DNA of 18,928 nucleotides from Spirochaetales bacterium. Lineage in GTDB: Bacteria; Spirochaetota; Spirochaetia; ARS1246. Below the pieces are notes generated by a model that saw only the letters and a program-made list of their open reading frames with translations, made no database searches and had not been told where the DNA came from. The position numbers were made by a program, and so were the translations under genes. The stretch spans positions 1-18,928 of the forward strand of contig JAFGHN010000191.1 in the NCBI GenBank assembly GCA_016930115.1, written 5' to 3'. This document shows, one piece after another, positions 7,066 through 16,030 of this stretch (its first letter is position 1; each line of letters begins with the position of its first letter).

Positions 7066-10000
7066 CAGCGGTATACCTCCTCGGTCATCTGGACGGTTTC
7101 GGACTCGTGGAACTCGTTCGCTTTTATTTTCTCAAGGGCAAGGCGATAATCCAGCGGCATTACTTTCACGAAGTGAGGAAGCATTTCGTCCCACGCCGCG
7201 AGGATCGAGTGCGCGTGCGCGCTACCCGTAAACTTCACGTGCTGCTCGATGAGGCGTTTCAGAAGCACTCGGTCTTCTTCATCGGTAACCATTTCAATAT
7301 CAACCATTTCGAGGTTACAGCGGGTATCGAAGAGCTGGCTCGAGTCCAAAACGTACGCTATCCCCCCGCTCATACCCGCGGCGAAGTTCACTCCCGTCTC
7401 GCCGAGAACAACGACCGTTCCCCCGGTCATGTATTCACAACCGTGGTCACCGACGCCTTCCACCACCGCGGTAGCGCCGCTGTTCCTTACACAGAATCGC
7501 TCTCCCGCCATCCCGTTTATATACACTTCCCCTTCGGTGGCGCCAAACAGCGTTACATTGCCGGTAATGATGTTACGCTCAGGAAGAAACGCCGATTGTT
7601 TGGGCGGATATACGATAATCCTTCCTCCCGAAAGCCCTTTTCCCAGGTAATCGTTGGCGTCTCCCTCGAGCATGAAGATAACGCCCCTTGCCAGAAACGC
7701 TCCAAAGCTCTGACCGGCCGACCCTGAGAATTTGACCGAAATAGACCCTTCAGGCAGCCCCGCCGAGCCGTGTCGTTTTGAGATCTCGTAACTCAATGTC
7801 GCGCCCACGGCCCGGTTGGAGTTCCTGATGCCGAGGGCAAATGAGACCGTCTCTTTACCGTCGAGCGCGCCTTTTGCCCTGGCGATAAGCTGCGGTTCGA
7901 GCGACGTCTTGAGATCGATCTCAGGCGGGCGGATGCAGTACAGGCTGCCCTGATTCGCCGTGTCCGGTTTTTGCAGCAGGCGGGAGAAATCAAGTCCCCG
8001 ATTTTTGTAAAAATCAACCGCGCGGTTCACATCGAGCATTTCAACATGCCCTACCAGATCGTCGAACTTCCTGTAACCGAGGGAAGCCATGATCTCCCGC
8101 ACCTCTTCAGCAAGAAACGTCATGAAGTTGATCAAGTACTCGGGTTTTCCTCTGAACCGTTTTCTTAAGACCGGGTCCTGGGTGGCGACCCCCACCGGAC
8201 AGGTGTTGAGATGACACTTTCGCATCATCACGCAACCAAGGGTAACGAGGGCGGTGGTGGCAAAGCCGAATTCTTCAGCGCCGAGCAACGCCGCAATCAC
8301 GATATCCCGGCCTGTTTTCAGCTGCCCGTCTACCTGCACCCGTATCCTGTCGCGAAGGCGATTGGCCACCAGGACCTGCTGAGTCTCGGCAAGCCCGAGC
8401 TCCCATGGTGTGCCGGCATGCAGTATCGACGAAATCGGGCTCGCACCGGTCCCCCCGTCGGCTCCCGCGATAAGCACCGTGTCTGCTTTTCCCTTTGCCA
8501 CTCCCGCCGCTATGGTCCCGACGCCTACCTCAGAAGTGAGTTTTACCGAGACGCGGGAGTTCGGATTGGCGTTTTTCAGGTCAAATATCAGCTGAGCAAG
8601 ATCCTCAATCGAATAGATATCATGATGAGGCGGAGGAGATATAAGCATGACCCCGGGCGTCGAATGCCTGACCCTTGCGATGACCTCATTCACCTTGTGG
8701 CCCGGGAGCTGCCCGCCTTCCCCAGGTTTGGCCCCCTGCGCCATTTTGATCTGGAGCTCGTCGGCGCTCGCAAGGTAGGCGCTGTTTACACCAAACCTGC
8801 CGGAGGCCACCTGCTTGATACGGCTGTTGGCGTTGTCGCCGTTCTTACGGGGAGTGAAACGTTCTTCGTCTTCGCCTCCTTCGCCGGAATTGCTCTTCAG
8901 ACCGAGCCTGTTCATCGCAATGGCGATCGTTTCGTGGGCTTCCTTGCTGATCGAGCCGAAAGACATTCCCGAGGTGACAAAGCGCTTCCTGATTTCCTCG
9001 ACCGGTTCAACTTCCTCGAGAGGTATCTCTTTTCCTTTCCGGAAATTGATCAATCCTCTCAGGGTGCATCTGTATTTACTGATATCGTTTACGGTAGACG
9101 TGTACTTCTTGAACACCGCGTAATCATTCTCGCGTGTGGCCTTTTGCAGAAGAGTAATCGCTTCGGGAGAAAAGAGATGCTTCTCGGACCCTTGCCTGAA
9201 ATGGAGGATACCGCCGGAATCGAGACCGGACGGACCGCTCTCCTGCGGCGCAAAAGCGTTCCGGTGCCGCTGCACGGCATCCTCTTCGATTTTTTCGATC
9301 CCGATCCCGCCGATCCGCGATGGGGTCCCCGTGAAATACCGCTCTATAACATCATCGTTCAGGCCAACCGCTTCAAAGATCTGCGATCCGCGGTAACTCC
9401 TGATGGTCGAAATTCCCATCTTGGACATGATCTTGAGCAATCCTTTCTTGATTGCGGTGATGTAATGCTCGAGCATATCCTCATGTGAGTATTCCGCCGA
9501 GACATACCCCCTCTGCTGCATATCCACCGTCGTTTCGAAGGCGATATACGGGTTAATCCCGCTGGCGCCAAAACTCACAAGTGTCGCGAAGTGCTGAACT
9601 TCCCGTGCTTCGCCCGTTTCCACCACAAGCCCGCTCAAGTGACGCTTCCCTTTTCTGACGAGATAGTGATGCACCGCGCTCACCGCCAGGAGGGCAGGCA
9701 TCGGGGCGGATTTTTCTTCGAGACCTCGATCGCTCAGGATAACGAGAGAGTTCCCTTCATCGATGCGCTGTTCAACGCTCCGGCACAGCTCATCGAGTGA
9801 CTTCCTCAGGCTTCCCTTTTCATGCGGGTCAAAAAGCATCGGTACCGTGCAAATCCGATAGCCTTCAAGCTGTGCGTTCCGCAACCGAGCCATGTCGTCG
9901 TTGGTCAGAATGGGGTGCGCCAGCTTAAGCTGACGACAGTGTTCCGGAGTCTCATCAAGAAGATTACGCTCCCGCCCTACAAAGCTCATAAGCGACATCA

Positions 10001-11588
10001 CCAGAACTTCCCGGTAGGGATCTATAGGCGGGTTTGTGACCTGGGCGAAAACCTGCTTGAAGTAGTTGTAGAGCAATTGTGGCTTGTCTGACAGCACCGA
10101 AAGCGAAGTATCGTTACCCATCGACCCCACAGGCTCCTGTGAGTTCTCGATCATCGGCGCCAGAATGCTCTTGAGGTCCTCCATGGTGTAGGCGAAGGCG
10201 CGCTGAAGAAGCGGCAATCTCTCGGGATCAAACGCCACTTTGCCGGGAACGCCAAGAAGCCCGTTGAGCTCGATCTTGTTTCGCTGCAACCAGTGCCGGT
10301 AAGGCTTCCTCCGCGAAACGGCAGATTTTATCTCGTTATCCTTCAGCACCCGTCCTTTCTGTGTATCTACAATGAGCATTTTGCCGGGCGCGAGTCTTCC
10401 TTTCTCCAGGATGTCCTCCGGTCTGAAATCGAGCACGCCCACCTCGGAAGCGAGAACGGCCTTTCCGTCTCTGGTTATCACGTATCTCGCCGGGCGAAGA
10501 CCGTTTCTATCCAATGTGGCGCCCACCTTCGTCCCGTCCGTGAAGGCAATTGACGCCGGTCCGTCCCAGGGTTCCATCACGGCGGCGTGGTACTCGAAAA
10601 AAGCCCGCTTATCTTCGGACATGTGGTAGCGCACACCAAAGGCTTCAGGCACCATCATGATAATTGAATGCTCAGCCGACCGCCCCCCCTGAAAAAGCAG
10701 CTCGAAAACGTTGTCGAAAACCGCGGAATCGCTTATCGATTCGCTGGTGACCGGGAATATCAAAGGCAGATCGTCGCCGAAAAGACCGGACGATAGCGAA
10801 GTTTCCCGCGCCCGCATATTATTCAGATTGCGCCGCAACGTGTTGATTTCTCCGTTGTGCGCAATAAACCTGAACGGCTGCGCGAGATACCATGACGGGA
10901 GGGTGTTCGTGCTGTATCTCGCATGTACGATTGCCAGCGCGCTTTTGAAATCCGGATCGGTCAGATCGCGATAAAACGGCGCGAATTGCGATGCAATGAA
11001 CATTCCTTTATAAGTGATCGTTTTTGTCGAGAGCGAAACGACGTAAAAATCATCCAATTCCCATCCGCGATCAGAGGCCTCTCTTTCTATGCATTTGCGT
11101 AGAATGTAGACCTGGCGCTCGAGTTCAGCGCCTTCATAGCCGTCGATAGTAATCCATACCTGCCAGAAAGCCGGCATGGTACTTCTGGCCAACTCGCCGA
11201 GGCAATCGGGATTGACCGGAACTTCCCGCCAACCGAGCACTTCACCGCCGCGAAGAGCCACCTGCTCCTCAACGACTTTTTTCGCCGCCTTCAGCCTCGC
11301 GGCCTCCGTTGGCAAGAAAAAAAAACCGGCACTGTAATTCCCTCTCGCCGGCAACCGGCAGCCGGCAACCTTTCTGAAGAACTCGTCCGGCAGCTGCACC
11401 AGCATGCCGGCGCCGTCTCCGGTCTTCTGGTCACCGCCGATCGCACCGCGGTGCTCGAGGTTTTTCAGTATGGTAATGCCTTCTTCTACTATTTGATGAT
11501 CAACCGTGCCGTTGACGTTTGCCACAAATCCAACGCCGCAGGCGTCGTGCTCAAATAGCGGATCATACAGTCCGTTCTTCTTTCTCAT
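7065..11588 (-). CDS. gltB: Glutamate synthase large subunit
   Basis: The 1507-residue enzyme makes two glutamates from glutamine and 2-oxoglutarate. A 16-residue propeptide precedes the catalytic Cys17 (HDACGVGF) of the class II glutamine amidotransferase domain (to about 420). A central domain follows, then the FMN-binding synthase domain with the GADGGTGASPISS segment and the 3Fe-4S cysteines 1119, 1125 and 1130 in CVMMRKCHLNTCPVG. The C-terminal beta-helix with repeated glycine motifs (GATEGEVYINGMAGERF, GVNFAAGMSGG) completes the protein. This is the full bacterial length. AAGGAA precedes the ATG at a long spacing. A sigma-54-like promoter lies about 37-52 bases upstream, which fits control by nitrogen supply. 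Confidence 0.98.
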   Translation of the reverse strand: MRKKNGLYDPLFEHDACGVGFVANVNGTVDHQIVEEGITILKNLEHRGAIGGDQKTGDGAGMLVQLPDEFFRKVAGCRLPARGNYSAGFFFLPTEAARLKAAKKVVEEQVALRGGEVLGWREVPVNPDCLGELARSTMPAFWQVWITIDGYEGAELERQVYILRKCIEREASDRGWELDDFYVVSLSTKTITYKGMFIASQFAPFYRDLTDPDFKSALAIVHARYSTNTLPSWYLAQPFRFIAHNGEINTLRRNLNNMRARETSLSSGLFGDDLPLIFPVTSESISDSAVFDNVFELLFQGGRSAEHSIIMMVPEAFGVRYHMSEDKRAFFEYHAAVMEPWDGPASIAFTDGTKVGATLDRNGLRPARYVITRDGKAVLASEVGVLDFRPEDILEKGRLAPGKMLIVDTQKGRVLKDNEIKSAVSRRKPYRHWLQRNKIELNGLLGVPGKVAFDPERLPLLQRAFAYTMEDLKSILAPMIENSQEPVGSMGNDTSLSVLSDKPQLLYNYFKQVFAQVTNPPIDPYREVLVMSLMSFVGRERNLLDETPEHCRQLKLAHPILTNDDMARLRNAQLEGYRICTVPMLFDPHEKGSLRKSLDELCRSVEQRIDEGNSLVILSDRGLEEKSAPMPALLAVSAVHHYLVRKGKRHLSGLVVETGEAREVQHFATLVSFGASGINPYIAFETTVDMQQRGYVSAEYSHEDMLEHYITAIKKGLLKIMSKMGISTIRSYRGSQIFEAVGLNDDVIERYFTGTPSRIGGIGIEKIEEDAVQRHRNAFAPQESGPSGLDSGGILHFRQGSEKHLFSPEAITLLQKATRENDYAVFKKYTSTVNDISKYRCTLRGLINFRKGKEIPLEEVEPVEEIRKRFVTSGMSFGSISKEAHETIAIAMNRLGLKSNSGEGGEDEERFTPRKNGDNANSRIKQVASGRFGVNSAYLASADELQIKMAQGAKPGEGGQLPGHKVNEVIARVRHSTPGVMLISPPPHHDIYSIEDLAQLIFDLKNANPNSRVSVKLTSEVGVGTIAAGVAKGKADTVLIAGADGGTGASPISSILHAGTPWELGLAETQQVLVANRLRDRIRVQVDGQLKTGRDIVIAALLGAEEFGFATTALVTLGCVMMRKCHLNTCPVGVATQDPVLRKRFRGKPEYLINFMTFLAEEVREIMASLGYRKFDDLVGHVEMLDVNRAVDFYKNRGLDFSRLLQKPDTANQGSLYCIRPPEIDLKTSLEPQLIARAKGALDGKETVSFALGIRNSNRAVGATLSYEISKRHGSAGLPEGSISVKFSGSAGQSFGAFLARGVIFMLEGDANDYLGKGLSGGRIIVYPPKQSAFLPERNIITGNVTLFGATEGEVYINGMAGERFCVRNSGATAVVEGVGDHGCEYMTGGTVVVLGETGVNFAAGMSGGIAYVLDSSQLFDTRCNLEMVDIEMVTDEEDRVLLKRLIEQHVKFTGSAHAHSILAAWDEMLPHFVKVMPLDYRLALEKIKANEFHESETVQMTEEVYR

Positions 11589-11624
11589 GGTACTTTGCTT
11601 TCCTTGTTAGCCCGATGCGTATCA

Positions 11625-11640
11625 AGCAATTTCCATACCA
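11625..11640 (-). promoter_or_regulatory. Candidate sigma-54 (RpoN) promoter of gltBD
   Basis: The minus strand reads TGGTATGGAAATTGCT, which fits every fixed position of the consensus TGGYAYRNNNNTTGCW, with the -24 GG and -12 GC ten bases apart. The start would be near 11615, about 26 bases before the gltB ATG. An 8-bp inverted repeat, CAATTTCC (11627-11634) with GGAAATTG (11654-11661), overlaps it. No comparably good sigma-70 promoter was seen in this 143-base gap. No clear NtrC-type enhancer site was found, though the upstream search space is short. Confidence 0.55.
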
Positions 11641-11676
11641 AAACGGTTTATGCGGAAATTGTGCGGTGTTTCTTGT

Positions 11677-11728
11677 GTAAAACCCACCAATATGTAGGCA
11701 ATGCCGGATATCCTACATTTACGTGGGT
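11677..11728 (-). terminator. Long hairpin terminator after argS
   Basis: Two 17-base arms (11712-11728 and 11682-11698) pair at 14 of 17 positions around a 13-base loop. The hairpin begins three bases after the argS stop codon and is followed on the minus strand by a short TTTT tract. It should end the DUF5312-like/pgeF/argS operon and keep it apart from gltBD. Confidence 0.65.
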
Positions 11729-11731
11729 ATC

Positions 11732-13492
11732 TTACATCTTCTCGAGAAACGGAATTCCCAGAATACGAAAGCCGTTTTTCAGGACTTGCACCACCGCTCT
11801 GGCGATGGCTATTCTTGTGTGGACGAGGTCGATTTTTTCGTTATGCAGCACAGGATTGTCGTGGTAATAGCGGCTGTACACCTTCGTAAGATTGTACAAA
11901 TGATTTGCCAGGGATGTCGGATTTAAGTCTTCCGCAGCGTCTTCTATCACCGTCGGATATAAGCCGAGAATTTTTATCACTTCCCATTCGTCGCCGTCCT
12001 GGATCAGCCGCGGGTCAAACTTTCCCCCCGCAAAACCCGCCGGGTTACTCTCGAATTTTCTTATCATTGACCGTAGCCGGGCGCCGGTGTACTGCAAGTA
12101 AGGCCCGGTATTCCCGTTGAAGGCAATCGATTCGGCGGGATTGAAAATCATGTCTTTCAGGGGAGAAACGCCCAATAAATAGTAATTGACCGCTGCCCGT
12201 GCGATTGCGTCGGCGGTTGCAGCGGGATCATCCACTTCCGTTTCCCTTCCCTTCTCCCGTATCTCCTGCTCCGCGAGCTGTGTAAGCATCGTAAGAAGAT
12301 CATCCGCGTCGACGACGGTACCTTCGCGGGATTTCATCCTTCCTTCAGGCAGATTCACCATCCCGTAGGGGAAGTGAAAAAGATTGTCCGCCCATTCGTA
12401 CCCGAGGCGCTTCAGAATGTGAAAAAGCACTTTGAAGTGGTACTCCTGTTCGGAAGCCACCACGTAGATCAGGCGGTCGAACGGCCAGTCTCTGTAGCGT
12501 TGTATGGCCGTGCCAATATCCTGGGTTACATAGAGACTCGTACCGTCGCTGCGCAGCAGTACCCGTTTGTCCAGATCGATATCTGTGAGATCGATGGTAA
12601 CCGACCCGTCATCCTCACGTTTGAAGACCTTTCTCTCCAATCCCGTGTTGACCTGTTCGCGTCCGGAAGCATAGGTTTCGCTCTCGAAATAGACCCTGTC
12701 AAAGGAAACACCGGTTCTTCTGTAAGTTTCCTCTATACCGGATATCGCCCATCGGTTCATCGTTTTCCACAACTCGGTTGTCTCCGGGTCACCGGCTTCC
12801 CATTTTCTCAAAAGATCCCGTGCCTGTTCCTCGGCGGTAGGGTCCTCCTTCTCCCACGAGCTGTATTTGACGTAGTAGTCGCCGACGAAATGATCGCCCT
12901 TCACCCCCTCGGATTCAGGTGTCTTACCTTCGCCGAACTTTTGGTATGCGATCATCGATTTGCAGATGTGTATGCCCCGATCATTTATCAGGTTGACTTT
13001 GAGGACCTCGGCGCCGTTTTCCTTGAACAGATTTGACAGGCTGATTCCTATCGCGTCATTTCGCAGGTGTCCAAGATGCAGCGGTTTATTTGTATTTGGA
13101 CATGAAAACTCGATCATCACGCGCTGCCCCTCGAGACGGGAACTCACGCCGTAGGCTTCCTTCTGTTCAAGGATACGCTCAAGGATTCGCTCCGATGTAG
13201 CCGCTCGCGGCAAAAACACGTTGAGATACGGACCTTCTGCGCGTACGTCGCCTCCGGTCGCTGCCTCCTCGAGCGCCGCCTTGACGGCCAGGGCTATCGC
13301 GGCAGGAGCGCTTTTGAAATGACGCGCGAACGGAAACATCGGAAATCCCAGGTCGCCAAGCTCGGGATTCGGTGGGGTTTCGATAATCAGCTGTTCGGGC
13401 CTGAGATCGTCGCTCTTAATTCCCGCTCTCTGTGCGGCCTTTTTTAAAGCTTCAAAAACGTAGGTGCGCCAGGCTGTGAGGATCTCTTTCAT
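11732..13492 (-). CDS. argS: Arginyl-tRNA synthetase
   Basis: The 586-residue class I synthetase attaches arginine to tRNA-Arg. It has an N-terminal additional domain (about 1-110), the HIGH motif as HLGH (139-142, in NKPLHLGHLRND), the KMSKS equivalent MKSREG (386-391), and a C-terminal DALR anticodon-binding domain ending YHDNPVLHNE... and LLHTR-like IDLVHTRIAIARA. The open frame continues to 13639, but the start at 13492 (MKEILTAWR) gives normal length and lies 16 bases after the pgeF stop. No clear Shine-Dalgarno precedes it (GTTCACCCCACA), so translation may be coupled to pgeF. It is the last gene of its operon. Confidence 0.96.
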   Translation of the reverse strand: MKEILTAWRTYVFEALKKAAQRAGIKSDDLRPEQLIIETPPNPELGDLGFPMFPFARHFKSAPAAIALAVKAALEEAATGGDVRAEGPYLNVFLPRAATSERILERILEQKEAYGVSSRLEGQRVMIEFSCPNTNKPLHLGHLRNDAIGISLSNLFKENGAEVLKVNLINDRGIHICKSMIAYQKFGEGKTPESEGVKGDHFVGDYYVKYSSWEKEDPTAEEQARDLLRKWEAGDPETTELWKTMNRWAISGIEETYRRTGVSFDRVYFESETYASGREQVNTGLERKVFKREDDGSVTIDLTDIDLDKRVLLRSDGTSLYVTQDIGTAIQRYRDWPFDRLIYVVASEQEYHFKVLFHILKRLGYEWADNLFHFPYGMVNLPEGRMKSREGTVVDADDLLTMLTQLAEQEIREKGRETEVDDPAATADAIARAAVNYYLLGVSPLKDMIFNPAESIAFNGNTGPYLQYTGARLRSMIRKFESNPAGFAGGKFDPRLIQDGDEWEVIKILGLYPTVIEDAAEDLNPTSLANHLYNLTKVYSRYYHDNPVLHNEKIDLVHTRIAIARAVVQVLKNGFRILGIPFLEKM

Positions 13493-13508
13493 TGTGGGGT
13501 GAACACTA

Positions 13509-14225
13509 CTAAAAATGGCCGACAACGGCAAGCATGCTTGTGAACCCGGCCGGACCCTGCCGCCTGTAAGAACCCAGATAACCGGAACAGCAAGTGCAAA
13601 TTGCGCTGGTACGTATATCCTGCACTCCGGCGTTTTCAAGCAGCCTGTGGTTGGCCTCCTTCAGATCGAGATAAGTCATCCCGTTCCTTTCGGTTACCAC
13701 TCCGCTTCCGAGCATGCTGAAACCTGCCGCCCTCTCCTCGGGTACATTGTAGCAGCAGCCTCCTATCCCCGGGCCGATCACGGCGGTGACGTTCCCGGGC
13801 TCGGTCCCGAAATGACCGCGCATTGTTTCGAGCGCGGCCGCTGCAATTCCGGTTCCTTTCCAGCCTGAATGCAACAGGGCATAACCGCCACCCGCCCTGT
13901 CAAAAAGCAGTATGGGAATACAGTCTGCGACGGTAATCGACAAAATCACGTCAGGAGCGATGGTGGCACCGCCGTCCGCAGGTACCGGGGAAACCGTGCG
14001 AGAAGTGACAACGGCAACGGTTTTTGAATGGGTCTGATGAAAAAAGGTCACCCTTTCGACAGGAATTTTCTGACGGCGCAGGTAGTTCTCCCTGGCTTGG
14101 CCCTGCCGCAGCGAAAGATTACCCGCCGTAAGCGTGGAAATCGTAAAAGAGAGATCCCCGTGAACGGGAGACGGAATTACAGCGCGAAGGAGCTCGCCGC
14201 CGGCAGAAAGCGCAAAGGGGTCCAT
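13509..14225 (-). CDS. pgeF: PgeF/YfiH (laccase-domain, DUF152) family protein
   Basis: Proteins of this family have been described as purine nucleoside phosphorylase/deaminase enzymes and, in E. coli, as a peptidoglycan-editing factor. The role here is open. The zinc-binding triad is intact: His66 in QTHS, Cys102 in VADCIP and His119 in LLHSGWKGT, with the same spacings as in E. coli YfiH. IGPGIGGCCYNV and the late CTCCSG segment are also present. The preferred start, 14225 (238 residues), begins one base after the upstream stop codon. An in-frame ATG at 14264 would add 13 residues overlapping the upstream gene and cannot be excluded. Both starts have GA-rich but rather distant ribosome-binding sites. 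It sits between the DUF5312-like gene and argS. Confidence 0.88.
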   Translation of the reverse strand: MDPFALSAGGELLRAVIPSPVHGDLSFTISTLTAGNLSLRQGQARENYLRRQKIPVERVTFFHQTHSKTVAVVTSRTVSPVPADGGATIAPDVILSITVADCIPILLFDRAGGGYALLHSGWKGTGIAAAALETMRGHFGTEPGNVTAVIGPGIGGCCYNVPEERAAGFSMLGSGVVTERNGMTYLDLKEANHRLLENAGVQDIRTSAICTCCSGYLGSYRRQGPAGFTSMLAVVGHF

Positions 14226-14226
14226 G

Positions 14227-15933
14227 TCAGTCCGGGAGGCTCCTCTCCAGGTCGTATAATTCATTCATGATCCGTTGAGCTTCCTCTGCCTGTTTGAGCA
14301 CATCGTTCAATCGGCCGATCAGCTTTTCATTCTCGCTGCCGCCTATGTAGCTTATGTTGGACAACGTGTCGAATCTACCGCCGCTTTGCCCGTACAGAAT
14401 GCCTTTGACAACGTTGATGAGAAGCTCAAGATTGTCCCGCGCGGAATCGATGATTTTCTCAAACCTGGCATCCATCGCCTGGAGCATCGCGCTCATGAGT
14501 TCATGACCAGGAGCGTCGCTGTGGGGCTGCCGGTTTTTCTGATCGAGCACCCCGCCGATTTCACCTTCGGTGGACAGGTCCTTCTCAAGTTCGTTTATCA
14601 GTTTGGCGCTCCTTTGGAGGCCCTCATAGGAAACGGTGAATTGTTCTCTGTTCTGTGACTTGTAGAAGTCGCCGTCCACAAGAAAGATTCTCAATGTCCG
14701 GTGCATACTCCGCATGAAGAGCTTTTGGAGAAAATGATGCAAAAAGGCGATGGTAACTTCGTATCGGCCGGTCAATCCTTGCCCTGTCGGCGCCCGCCGG
14801 TAATTCGCAAGAGGCGCAATCTCGCTCATCTGAATCAAGGCGCAGGCGTCTCTTTGAAGCCTGTTTTTTCTGTTCTTGAATGAATACTCGCTTACCGCGG
14901 TCTCAACACGTTGCTCCCAGAACTTGCGGTAGAGTGCAAACCAGTCCTCTCCTCCACCCAGCGTCTCTGGTGTATAGCCCAGGTTCCCTGTACATACTTT
15001 GAGCAATTTTCTGAGAGGCAGCACATTCATGAATTTCCGTATGTTGTCTGTTCCGTTCCAGGCTTTCTCAAGCTGCGCCTTCAAGGTCGATTTAATCTCT
15101 TTCGTGTCTGCTTGCTCAGTGAGCGCGGGATCAAAAAGAAAAAGCGCCCTGAGCGCGTTTTCCGACGGAGGAGCCCCTTGGGAATACAGAACGTCGCCGA
15201 GCTCCAACAGCGGCGTTTTTACCTGATCAAGGGAAACCGCCTGTTCCGATTGATCCTGCGGAAAATGCTCCAGAATGCTGGAAAAAGGGAAACGCACGAG
15301 CTCACTCAAAAAATAAAGCGAACGAACGTGGTTGTAGATCGAGGATTTGTCCGAATCGCTTATGTCCTTGAGGGCCGCAGAGAGATCGAGCAGCGCCTTC
15401 CTCCGTAAATCCGAATCCGAGAGGGCGCCTTCCTTGTGGGTATGCGACTCAGGGTCCGCAATATCCAGCAAGCGTTCCTGATGAAGCGGAATCTCGAATC
15501 CGGCCAGAAAGCTGATAAAATCACTCTTGTCCGGTCCAAATGCGCGGGAGAGCGGATCGGTGAAACATGCGAGGGAGTCTCTCAGCGCCCTGAGTTCCCG
15601 TGCAAAACCCCCTGTCAGTGACATCGTTTTTGCGTCAAACAAACCCCGGCATCCTCGCTCCACATCACCGGCGTACCGTTTCAGTATGGACTCCTCGAGA
15701 ATTTCCGTGACATCACGCTGGGAGAATAGCGCTCTCAGGAAGAGAACGATTCGTTTCAAGACACCAAGGCGATTATAGATGATCTCGATATTGCCGTTCT
15801 CCAAATCCTCAGACTCGGTGAAGAACGGCTCATCGTCGATGGCTATTCTTGCTTCGATCCTTTCGAGCATTTCAAGACGCTCGTCGCTGCTCAAACCCGA
15901 AACAAGACGATCAAAAGTTGACTTTTGACGCAT
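14227..15933 (-). CDS. 568-residue protein resembling the spirochaete DUF5312 family, function unknown
   Basis: The function is not known to me. The opening STFDRLVSGLSSDERLEMLERIE and the overall character recall a spirochaete-restricted family (DUF5312); this is from memory, not a search. The protein is charged and looks mostly alpha-helical, with no signal peptide and no clear membrane segment; one amphipathic stretch is near 53-66 (LGVLKRIVLFLRAL). The last roughly 80 residues contain LINELEKDLSTEGEI and a terminal NDVLKQAEEAQRIMNELYDLE that could form a coiled coil. It heads the operon with pgeF and argS. The ATG at 15933 has no proper ribosome-binding site at normal spacing, and the promoter -10 box ends six bases before it, so the mRNA may be leaderless. 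A perfect inverted repeat covers codons 2-8. Confidence 0.85.
   Translation of the reverse strand: MRQKSTFDRLVSGLSSDERLEMLERIEARIAIDDEPFFTESEDLENGNIEIIYNRLGVLKRIVLFLRALFSQRDVTEILEESILKRYAGDVERGCRGLFDAKTMSLTGGFARELRALRDSLACFTDPLSRAFGPDKSDFISFLAGFEIPLHQERLLDIADPESHTHKEGALSDSDLRRKALLDLSAALKDISDSDKSSIYNHVRSLYFLSELVRFPFSSILEHFPQDQSEQAVSLDQVKTPLLELGDVLYSQGAPPSENALRALFLFDPALTEQADTKEIKSTLKAQLEKAWNGTDNIRKFMNVLPLRKLLKVCTGNLGYTPETLGGGEDWFALYRKFWEQRVETAVSEYSFKNRKNRLQRDACALIQMSEIAPLANYRRAPTGQGLTGRYEVTIAFLHHFLQKLFMRSMHRTLRIFLVDGDFYKSQNREQFTVSYEGLQRSAKLINELEKDLSTEGEIGGVLDQKNRQPHSDAPGHELMSAMLQAMDARFEKIIDSARDNLELLINVVKGILYGQSGGRFDTLSNISYIGGSENEKLIGRLNDVLKQAEEAQRIMNELYDLERSLPD
15911..15928. repeat. Perfect 18-base inverted repeat at the start of the DUF5312-like gene
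   Basis: TCAAAAGT-TG-ACTTTTGA has two perfect 8-base arms with a 2-base centre. It lies at codons 2-8 of the gene, roughly +5 to +22 of the predicted transcript. That is a typical place for a repressor operator. It could also be chance, since it is coding sequence. Confidence 0.4.
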
Positions 15934-15939
15934 CCTTTG

Positions 15940-15968
15940 ATTCTAGTTGGCAGCAATGGAGTGGTCAA
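15940..15968 (-). promoter_or_regulatory. Sigma-70-type promoter of the DUF5312-like/pgeF/argS operon
   Basis: On the minus strand TTGACC (15963-15968) and TAGAAT (15940-15945) are separated by exactly 17 bases. The -10 box is only six bases (CAAAGG) before the ATG at 15933, so the predicted start falls on or next to the start codon. Confidence 0.7.
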
Positions 15969-16030
15969 GCCATGGAGCCGGCTTTGACGATGAGACGGAA
16001 ACACGTGGTGTAATGATGACGTCAGGTTCT

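Noticed and set aside
6394..7149. 251-codon plus-strand open frame opposite gltD and the end of gltB
   Set aside because: Antisense to two conserved coding regions including cysteine motifs; no recognisable product and no ribosome-binding site of note.
8211..9488. 425-codon plus-strand open frame opposite gltB
   Set aside because: It lies entirely antisense to conserved gltB, its translation resembles no family and is rich in His/Arg/Phe, and several other antisense frames are open in the same gene. It is a by-product of gltB codon use.
12374..13036. 220-codon plus-strand open frame opposite argS
   Set aside because: Fully inside conserved argS; the protein looks like shadow translation.
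13493..13639. N-terminal extension of argS by 49 residues
   Set aside because: The extra stretch overlaps pgeF, has no similarity to ArgS, and would make the enzyme too long.
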